DNA from: Candidatus Uhrbacteria bacterium
GTDB taxonomy: Bacteria > Patescibacteriota > Patescibacteriia > UBA9934 > GWF2-40-263
NCBI GenBank assembly: GCA_003511125.1
Contig: DOJV01000057.1
Location: 1-9,501 of the forward strand
Length of the DNA stretch: 9,501 nt
Direction: 5' to 3'
Shown here: one piece after another, positions 4,489 to 9,501 of the stretch
Numbering within the stretch: position 1 is the first letter of the stretch
How the letters are laid out: every line of letters begins with the position of its first letter
Notes under the pieces: generated by a model
Databases searched by the model: none
What the model saw: only the letters and a program-made list of their open reading frames with translations
Told to the model about the DNA's origin: nothing
Position numbers and translations under genes: made by a program

Positions 4489-6942
4489 ATGTTGTTATCA
4501 AAAAATTGGTTAAAAGATTTCGTCGATTTTCCAGATGGTTTATCCGATCAAGATCTTGCCGAACACATTAGTGATTGCACAGTCGAAGTCGAACACATTG
4601 ATTCTCAAGCCGCGCCGCTCGAGAAAATTGTGGTTGGAAAAATTTTGAAAATCGAGGCCCATCCCAATGCCGATAAATTGCGCGTATGCTCGGTCGATGT
4701 GGGGATTCAAAATTTTGAACCCGTACAAATTGTATGCGGCGGTTCAAATTTATCCGACAACATGAAAGTCGCGGTGGCCACTGTCGGTGCCAAAGTCAAA
4801 TGGCACGGCGAGGGTGAGCCGGTCGAGATTCAACCGACTAAATTGCGTGGGGTGGAATCGTTCGGAATGATTTGTTCGGCTAATGAAATCGGTTTGGCCA
4901 CTGGTCAAGAAGGTGAGCGCGAAATTGTTGATTTGAGTTACCTCGAGGTTGAGCCGGGTACATCACTGGCTGCGGCTCTCGGACTCAACGATACAATCAT
5001 CGATGTCGATAACAAGTCGTTGACTAATCGTCCTGATCTGTTCAGCCATCACGGTATGGGTCGCGAAATTGCCGCTTTGCTCAATGTTAAATTTAAAGAA
5101 TTAGAACCTGCCGTCATTAAAGAAGGGAAGGGTTATGATCTCGATATCAAAGTTATCGACCCTGATCTTTGTCCGCGATACCTGGGGGTGGTTATTGACG
5201 GAGTGAAAATTGAACCTTCACCGGAGTGGTTGCAAAAACGACTTTTGGCTGTTGGTATGCGTCCGATCAACAATATTGTCGATATTACAAATTATGTCAT
5301 GCTCGAGGTTGGTCAATCGCTCCACGCTTTTGACGTCAATAAACTAGAGAATGCCTCTGGCACCGAGAAACAAATTGAAGTCATTATTAAACGCGCGACT
5401 GACGGCGAGAAGTTTACAACTCTCGACGGTGAAGAACACGAACTCGATGGGAATGACCTCATGATTTGCGATGGCAGAAAATCCATTACCTTGGCCGGTA
5501 TCATGGGTGGTCAGAATAGCGAGATTGATGACAATACCACCGCGGTTTTTCTGGAATCGGCCAATTTTAATCCTTCTGGCATCCGCAAAACTTCGCAAAA
5601 ACTTGGGCTTCGTTCCGAGGCCTCGTTGCGTTACGAAAAAAGTCTTGATCCGAATTTTGCCGAAGCCGCCATTTGTCGTACTGTCGAGTTATTTCTTGAA
5701 ATCGTACCGGGAACAAAAGTTGTTTCTGAACTCGTCGATATCAGTAATTTTGAATTGCCTCAAGGGCCAATCGTTTTGTCGCTCGATTATTTAAATCAAA
5801 AACTTGGTCTCGAGATTCCGGAAAAAGACGCTGTTGGTATTCTTGAGCGCCTGGGTTTTGAAATCAAAAAGAAAGCCCGCGAACTTTCGGTGACCATTCC
5901 AACTTGGCGGGCCACCAAAGATATTTCCATTGCCGAAGATTTGATCGAAGAAATCGCCCGAGTTTACGGCTACAGACGTATCCCTTGCGACTTGCCCGAA
6001 CTCAACATTGCTCCGCCCGAGCAAGATCCGGTTCGATCTCTCGAGCGCCAAGTTCGTCACCTTATGGCCGGCCGCTTCAAGGCCACAGAGACTTATAATT
6101 ATTCTTTTGTTAGTCCGGTCACTTTAACTCGCCTTCAAGAAGATTTGTCGCAATACATCGAATTGGCCAATCCAATTTCCAAAGAACGGCCGTACTTGCG
6201 TCGCTGTTTGGCCCCGAACCTGCTCGAGAATGTCGAAAAAAATCAGCGTTTTGTCGACACTGTCAGTTTGTTTGAAATCGGCTGCCGTTATATTCCAGAA
6301 GACGCTGGCGAGGTTATGGGCGAGGGTGACGGAGTTTTGCCGCTTCAAGATCATTATTTGGGCATCGCTTATTCGGCCAAGGGTGAGGCTGTGCCATTTA
6401 AAGAAGTTAAAAGAATGACTTTGGGGGTTTTGACCGAGCTTGGATTCTCGGCCGAGTTTGTAGTTCGCGAAGGTGAAAGCTGGTTGCATCCGGTCCGCTC
6501 AGCCAACATTGTTGTCCGTGGCGAAAAAGTCGGCTACTTGGCCGAAGTTGAGCCGAACATTGGTCAAGGTTTTGGTTTGGAAAATCGCGTTGCGGTTGCT
6601 GAACTTAATCTATCGCGTCTTGCAGTCTTTGGTAAGACGGAGATTAAATATTTGTCGGTTCCGGAATTTCCAGAGGTTAAGCGCGATTTGGCTTTTGTCG
6701 TGGCCAAAGAAACGATTTTTGCAAAACTCGAAAAAGCTTTACGAAAAAATTCCAAGCTTTTGAACGAAGTCGAACTCTTCGACGTTTATCAAGGGAAGGG
6801 TATTGATCCGGACAAAAAGTCCGTGGCTGTTCACTTAGTTTTTCGTTCTTCGGAAAAAACTCTGTCTTCAGAAGAAGTTGATAACGAAGTTTCTGATTTG
6901 CGTAGTGTGCTTTCAAATGAATTTAATGCTATAATTAGATAG
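4489..6942 (+). CDS. pheT: Phenylalanyl-tRNA synthetase beta subunit
   Basis: An 817-residue beta subunit from the ATG at 4489, close to the usual length of about 795-810. Domains in order: N-terminal segment MLLSKNWLKDFVD (1-13), typical of the family; OB-fold tRNA-binding domain (about 40-155, with HPNADKLRVC at 58-67 and VCGGSNL); B3/B4 domain with the editing site (about 205-370, with GMRPINNIVDITNYVMLEVGQ and its HAFD); B5 domain (about 400-470, ending in IAEDLIEEIARVYGYRRIP); an inactive synthetase-like core; and the C-terminal FDX-ACB anticodon-binding domain (about 720-815, with PEFPEVKRDLAFVV). It pairs with PheS and edits Tyr-tRNA-Phe. The ATG at 4423 is in frame, but its extra 22 residues are the repeat arm, so 4489 is preferred; only a weak purine stretch precedes it. 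The 3' end contains a predicted promoter for the next gene. Confidence 0.97.
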   Translation: MLLSKNWLKDFVDFPDGLSDQDLAEHISDCTVEVEHIDSQAAPLEKIVVGKILKIEAHPNADKLRVCSVDVGIQNFEPVQIVCGGSNLSDNMKVAVATVGAKVKWHGEGEPVEIQPTKLRGVESFGMICSANEIGLATGQEGEREIVDLSYLEVEPGTSLAAALGLNDTIIDVDNKSLTNRPDLFSHHGMGREIAALLNVKFKELEPAVIKEGKGYDLDIKVIDPDLCPRYLGVVIDGVKIEPSPEWLQKRLLAVGMRPINNIVDITNYVMLEVGQSLHAFDVNKLENASGTEKQIEVIIKRATDGEKFTTLDGEEHELDGNDLMICDGRKSITLAGIMGGQNSEIDDNTTAVFLESANFNPSGIRKTSQKLGLRSEASLRYEKSLDPNFAEAAICRTVELFLEIVPGTKVVSELVDISNFELPQGPIVLSLDYLNQKLGLEIPEKDAVGILERLGFEIKKKARELSVTIPTWRATKDISIAEDLIEEIARVYGYRRIPCDLPELNIAPPEQDPVRSLERQVRHLMAGRFKATETYNYSFVSPVTLTRLQEDLSQYIELANPISKERPYLRRCLAPNLLENVEKNQRFVDTVSLFEIGCRYIPEDAGEVMGEGDGVLPLQDHYLGIAYSAKGEAVPFKEVKRMTLGVLTELGFSAEFVVREGESWLHPVRSANIVVRGEKVGYLAEVEPNIGQGFGLENRVAVAELNLSRLAVFGKTEIKYLSVPEFPEVKRDLAFVVAKETIFAKLEKALRKNSKLLNEVELFDVYQGKGIDPDKKSVAVHLVFRSSEKTLSSEEVDNEVSDLRSVLSNEFNAIIR
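6927..6935 (+). promoter_or_regulatory. Extended -10 promoter inside the 3' end of pheT
   Basis: TGCTATAAT combines a perfect TATAAT hexamer (6930-6935) with the upstream TG of an extended -10 element, which can act without a good -35; no convincing -35 was seen. Transcription would start near 6942, at the pheT stop codon, giving a leader of about 22 nt before the small membrane protein gene. The same bases encode the last pheT residues (Asn-Ala-Ile-Ile-Arg). Confidence 0.5.
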
Positions 6943-6963
6943 TAATAATTAACCTTGGAGGAT

Positions 6964-7281
6964 ATGTTTCAATCTCAAGACATTCTTTATATTGTTTTGG
7001 CTTTTTGCGCTTTGTGGGTTACGGCTTTTATGTGCTGGCTTATCTGGCAAATTGCCATGATTTTAAAGAACATAAACGACACCATGGCCGAGGCTCGCGA
7101 GAAGATGTCCAAAATCGAAGAAGCGATTACCGGTATTCGCAATAAGTTCGAAAAAGCTACCGTTGGCCTTTCTTTTTTGGTCGACGGTATTCGTAAAATT
7201 TTTGAATATACCATCGACAAAAAATTGGAAAGAAAGATTGAAAAAAAATCTAAAAAAATTGTCGATGAGGATGAAATTTAA
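6964..7281 (+). CDS. Small single-pass membrane protein with coiled coil
   Basis: A 105-residue protein that I do not recognise by sequence beyond its architecture. A hydrophobic N-terminal helix (about 7-33, ILYIVLAFCALWVTAFMCWL) is followed by an amphipathic, coiled-coil-prone segment (about 34-80) and a highly charged Lys/Glu tail, so it is probably anchored in the membrane with a helical rod on one side. The layout resembles DUF948-type proteins, but the match is only general. The ATG at 6964 is preferred over a TTG at 6955: GGAGG (6957-6961) lies just before the ATG, although its 2-nt spacing is shorter than usual. The gene starts 21 bp after pheT, has its own likely promoter, and ends 42 bp before the surface-protein gene, so the two are probably co-transcribed. 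Confidence 0.7.
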   Translation: MFQSQDILYIVLAFCALWVTAFMCWLIWQIAMILKNINDTMAEAREKMSKIEEAITGIRNKFEKATVGLSFLVDGIRKIFEYTIDKKLERKIEKKSKKIVDEDEI

Positions 7282-7290
7282 TTCGTCCGT

Positions 7291-7310
7291 TTTAATTTAA
7301 TTTAATTTAA
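7291..7310. repeat. (TTTAA)4 simple repeat upstream of the surface-protein gene
   Basis: Four perfect copies of TTTAA lie 13 bp before the ATG at 7324, inside the 42-bp gap after the small membrane protein gene. The tract is preceded by T and followed by TTTTAAG. No Shine-Dalgarno is visible between it and the start codon. Pentanucleotide tracts can change copy number by slippage; here that would alter the leader or promoter spacing without touching a frame. Confidence 0.9.
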
Positions 7311-7323
7311 TTTTAAGTTTTTT

Positions 7324-9018
7324 ATGGTAAAAAAAGTTAAAACTAAAATCAGAACCAACACGATTGTTGGTCTGGCTTTAATTGCCGCGGCCGGAGCTGT
7401 GGCCGCTGCTGCCATTAGTTTGTCGGTTTTGCCGGCTAAATTAACGGTCCAAACCAATTCGACAGTTACTTCTTCCGGTGGTACCAAAGGTTCACAAAAC
7501 GACCTGTTGGCCATTGATTTAACGGCTTCGAATGGAATAGTCCAAGTTTCTGATTTGGTTTTTGATATTATCGCCGATGACGACGCAAATTTTTCTGTTA
7601 TCCAAAACGATGTGGTTGTCGAAGATTATATTGTTTCTTGTCAATTAGAAGATTTAACCGGTACGGTTGTCGGTAACACTGCGGCTCCAGTTTCTTCTCA
7701 GGTAGTGTTTAGCGGTTTGACGATTAGAATTCCTCGTGGTCGAACCTTGTCTTATAAAGTTAATTGTCAGTTTAATACCGCTTCCATCCAAAGCGGGACC
7801 GATGATATTTATGCTCTAACCATGCCGGGTGAGATAAATGTTACGGCTTCAAGTTCCGGTCGAGTACTTTCCGGAAGAACTTTAGATATTGGTTCGGTTG
7901 CGGATGTTGGTATTAATACTCACGGGAGAATTTCTACGACTATTACAGAAAACGGCAGTATCGAAGTGTTTCTAGATTCCAGTTCGCCGATCGAAGGTTT
8001 GCTTTTTCCAGGTTTAAGGAATACTCGGGTTGGAATTTGGCGTTTTGTTACCGAAGGCGAAGCTTTTGAAATGTCGACTATTTCTTTTGACAACCAAGGT
8101 GGTGAAGACAGTGTTGCCAGTCTGGTTCAACTTCAGTGTCAGGATAATTCCGGTGCGACCATGGTTTATAATGGAGTTTTTTCCGGAAACGCTTTGGAGT
8201 TTAATGGTTTAACTTGTTATGTTCCTAAGGACGACGAGGCACTAGTAAGTATTTTAGTCGACTCAACCTCGCCTTTAATGACCGGATCAGCCCACCCACA
8301 AAGCGGTGATCAACTTTCTGTTTCCTTCAACGCCATCACCGGTAATTTCGAGGCTGTTGGTTTGGATTCCGGAAATATTCTAACCGGTTCTGACTTAGTA
8401 ACTAGTCGCATTAGTGCCGAAGGTTTCTGGCTTCACCAAACCTATCCTTATTTAACTTTGTCCGCCGGAAGCCCGGCTGGTATCGGAGTTCCGGGAATGA
8501 ACGAGGTTTTTAGATTTAATGTCGCCGCCAATTATTCCGGTGATGTTGGTTTAACTCAAGTAGTTTTTAAAATTAATTCAACTGATAATGCCGGTACTGG
8601 TTGGAATCTTTGTTCAAGCGGAGCTTTGGCCGACCCAACTAAATTTGCCCTTTATGATCAGAGAGACTTAGGTACCCCGTTGCCTTTTTCTGTGGCTTAT
8701 CTTGATTTTCTAACACCTTTTGGTGGCTCTTGTTTGTCGACTGATTTGAGTGAAACTTTGGGTTATGTGGTAATGGGTTATTACGCTAGTGGCACTCCGT
8801 TTGATATTGACGCCTCGTCTACAGCCACTTTGTCTCTTTATGTCGATACCTCTGGGGCCAGCGCGGTTGACGACGACAGTATTTCTGTAGGTATTCCAAC
8901 TGAACAGGAAATGGTGCCTTTGGGATATTCTTCTATCTATTGGCGAGACGGTTTTGCCGCTGGAAACGGATTGGGAATTTCGGTTCTGCCTTTATATAGC
9001 GGTACTATAATTTATTAA
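7324..9018 (+). CDS. Secreted or surface-anchored beta-rich protein with three tandem domains
   Basis: A 564-residue protein of unrecognised family. A basic N-terminus (MVKKVKTKIR) and an Ala-rich hydrophobic helix (about 13-36) act as a signal sequence or membrane anchor, so the rest is outside the cell. The remainder is low in Lys, rich in Ser, Thr, Gly, Asp and Val, and looks like beta-sandwich domains. Three divergent repeats are visible: about 38-195, 205-362 and 365-564. Shared landmarks are a strand such as LVFDIIADDD, STISFDNQGGED or VVFKINSTDNAG, then a Cys-containing strand, then FSGLTIRIPRG, FNGLTCYVPKD or similar, and a closing strand before a Gly-rich turn. There are exactly six cysteines, two per domain (C106/C148, C272/C298, C430/C470), suggesting disulfides. 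The ATG at 7324 lacks a Shine-Dalgarno. Likely roles are adhesion, cell-surface layer or pilus tip; none can be assigned. A strong terminator follows. Confidence 0.8.
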   Translation: MVKKVKTKIRTNTIVGLALIAAAGAVAAAAISLSVLPAKLTVQTNSTVTSSGGTKGSQNDLLAIDLTASNGIVQVSDLVFDIIADDDANFSVIQNDVVVEDYIVSCQLEDLTGTVVGNTAAPVSSQVVFSGLTIRIPRGRTLSYKVNCQFNTASIQSGTDDIYALTMPGEINVTASSSGRVLSGRTLDIGSVADVGINTHGRISTTITENGSIEVFLDSSSPIEGLLFPGLRNTRVGIWRFVTEGEAFEMSTISFDNQGGEDSVASLVQLQCQDNSGATMVYNGVFSGNALEFNGLTCYVPKDDEALVSILVDSTSPLMTGSAHPQSGDQLSVSFNAITGNFEAVGLDSGNILTGSDLVTSRISAEGFWLHQTYPYLTLSAGSPAGIGVPGMNEVFRFNVAANYSGDVGLTQVVFKINSTDNAGTGWNLCSSGALADPTKFALYDQRDLGTPLPFSVAYLDFLTPFGGSCLSTDLSETLGYVVMGYYASGTPFDIDASSTATLSLYVDTSGASAVDDDSISVGIPTEQEMVPLGYSSIYWRDGFAAGNGLGISVLPLYSGTIIY

Positions 9019-9029
9019 AGTGAAGTAAA

Positions 9030-9065
9030 AAAAACCGCGGTCGTAATGATCGCGGTTTTTGTTTT
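9030..9065 (+). terminator. Bidirectional Rho-independent terminator after the surface-protein gene
   Basis: A 13-bp stem (9030-9042 with 9048-9060, one G/T wobble) with loop GTAAT is followed by TTTTTGTTTTTAT on the plus strand. On the minus strand the stem is followed by a run of eight T (complement of the A-run upstream of 9035), so it can also stop transcription from the right. It lies 12 nt after the stop codon at 9016-9018. Confidence 0.93.
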
Positions 9066-9102
9066 TATATGAGTGAGAGTTGGATCGGTTTATCACCTAT
9101 CC

Positions 9103-9173
9103 CCGGCCGTCGCTTGAGGCAAGCTATGGCCGGCACGGCCGGCCGTCGCTTGATACCAAGCTATGGCCGGCAC
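9103..9173. repeat. Two tandem palindromic repeats (REP-like)
   Basis: Units 9103-9136 (34 bp) and 9139-9173 (35 bp) are direct repeats identical except in the loop (AGG against ATAC). Each is a palindrome: CCGGCC, a short imperfect 3-bp part, GCTTG, loop, CAAGC, TAT, GGCCGG, then CAC. The stems are intact in both copies, so variation is confined to the loop, as expected of structure-conserved extragenic palindromes. There are no spacers of CRISPR type. Confidence 0.93.
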
Positions 9174-9176
9174 AGC

Positions 9177-9199
9177 AGGTCCTCTCCTGGAGGAGAGGA
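9177..9199. repeat. Left copy of a 23-bp hairpin repeat
   Basis: Matches the reverse complement of 9474-9496 at 22 of 23 bases. It contains an 8-bp hairpin TCCTCTCC-TGGA-GGAGAGGA (9180-9199). It follows the REP-like pair by only 3 bp. Confidence 0.9.
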
Positions 9200-9433
9200 G
9201 TATCACAATTTACTCACAAAAGAGTTCGCTCGGCCTATCGAGCGATAACTATCGCCAAGCCTTATTACTTTTGAAAGGTATAAGAACTTGATATCACCAA
9301 AACCACCAATACTCTGGATGGTTCTTTCTCTCATCTAAAACAGAAGGTAAATATTCATCGATGAATTAACTCGGAGACTAGAAAAAAATGATCGAAACCG
9401 TCCTCTCGATTTCTTCTAAACAGAAGAAACAAA
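9200..9433. other. Gene-free, hairpin-rich stretch
   Basis: No ORF on either strand resembles a protein and stops are frequent. Visible structures include CGCTCG/CGAGCG (9227-9232, 9239-9244), an overlapping and mutually exclusive GCGATA/TATCGC (9242-9247, 9250-9255), a perfect 14-bp palindrome ATTCATCGATGAAT (9353-9366) and an 8-bp hairpin TTTCTTCT/AGAAGAAA (9410-9429). It is enclosed by the inverted 23-bp repeats. It may be a decayed cassette, a structured RNA, or just an intergenic tail of the gene to the right. Confidence 0.5.
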
Positions 9434-9464
9434 AACAGTCGGTGAAATAAATCCACCGACTGTT
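9424..9464 (-). terminator. Minus-strand Rho-independent terminator
   Basis: A perfect 11-bp stem AACAGTCGGTG / CACCGACTGTT (9434-9444 with 9454-9464), 9-nt loop. Read on the minus strand it is followed by TTTTGTTTCT, a T-rich tract; the plus-strand side has ATTCGAG. It therefore ends a minus-strand transcript entering from beyond position 9501. Confidence 0.8.
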
Positions 9465-9473
9465 ATTCGAGTT

Positions 9474-9496
9474 TCCTCTCCTCCCGGAGAGGACCT
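9474..9496. repeat. Right copy of the 23-bp hairpin repeat
   Basis: Inverted partner of 9177-9199 with one difference (G for T in the loop when read in the same sense). Internal hairpin TCCTCTCC-TCCC-GGAGAGGA (9474-9493). The window ends 5 bp later, so what lies beyond is unknown. Confidence 0.9.
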
Positions 9497-9501
9497 TGGA
9501 G

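Noticed and set aside
5313..6916. Several antisense ORFs of 60-120 codons within pheT
   Set aside because: They are shadows of the strongly supported pheT reading frame.
4063..6942. A DUF559-PheT fusion through TGA recoded as glycine (as in some candidate phyla)
   Set aside because: The long synthetase and protease genes have no internal TGA, so TGA is a stop here; the shared frame is expected one time in three.
9103..9199. CRISPR array
   Set aside because: Only two palindromic units with a 2-bp gap and no spacers; no cas genes.
9080..9274. 64-codon plus-strand ORF
   Set aside because: It runs through the REP-like palindromes and the hairpin repeat, and its translation is low-complexity repeat sequence with no recognisable domain.

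Overview
The window reads as a chromosome segment of a Candidate Phyla Radiation (Patescibacteria) bacterium, most likely a Parcubacteria-type lineage. The basis is the style of the proteins (a Gluzincin-type RseP with a local insertion, a three-domain cysteine-paired surface protein, a small single-pass coiled-coil protein), the weak or absent Shine-Dalgarno sequences, and intergenic regions full of short palindromic repeats. No 16S or other marker is present, so the lineage is an inference. TAG, TAA and TGA all act as stops, so the standard bacterial code applies.

Layout. Positions 1-160 hold no recognisable gene but end in a strong plus-strand terminator (130-160) for something upstream. 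On the minus strand come two NAD-metabolism genes: a stand-alone NMN adenylyltransferase of the NadR type (899-1378) followed by an NrtR regulator (161-826) with its own promoter. A divergent intergenic region (1379-1554) carries an inverted array of octamers and the rseP promoter. On the plus strand follow rseP (1555-2793), a nonamer repeat array (2800-2968), pheS (2987-4006), a DUF559 nuclease gene (4063-4422) bounded by perfect 37-bp inverted repeats, pheT (4489-6942), a small membrane protein (6964-7281), a (TTTAA)4 tract, and a secreted or surface-anchored beta-rich protein (7324-9018) closed by a bidirectional terminator (9030-9065). The last 440 bp contain no gene I can support. They hold two tandem palindromic repeats (9103-9173), an inverted-repeat pair (9177-9199 and 9474-9496) around a hairpin-rich stretch, and a minus-strand terminator (9424-9464) for a gene lying to the right.

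How it fits together. pheS and pheT encode the two subunits of phenylalanyl-tRNA synthetase and would normally be adjacent; here a compact nuclease cassette sits between them without breaking either frame. NrtR and the adenylyltransferase form a plausible self-contained NAD control unit. The small membrane protein and the surface protein share a likely promoter inside the 3' end of pheT and may act together at the cell envelope.

The most unusual feature is the number of different palindromic intergenic repeat families in 9.5 kb. The best candidate for an undescribed system is the DUF559 cassette with self-palindromic ends, organised like a REP/RAYT pair but with a PD-(D/E)XK-type nuclease in place of the transposase.
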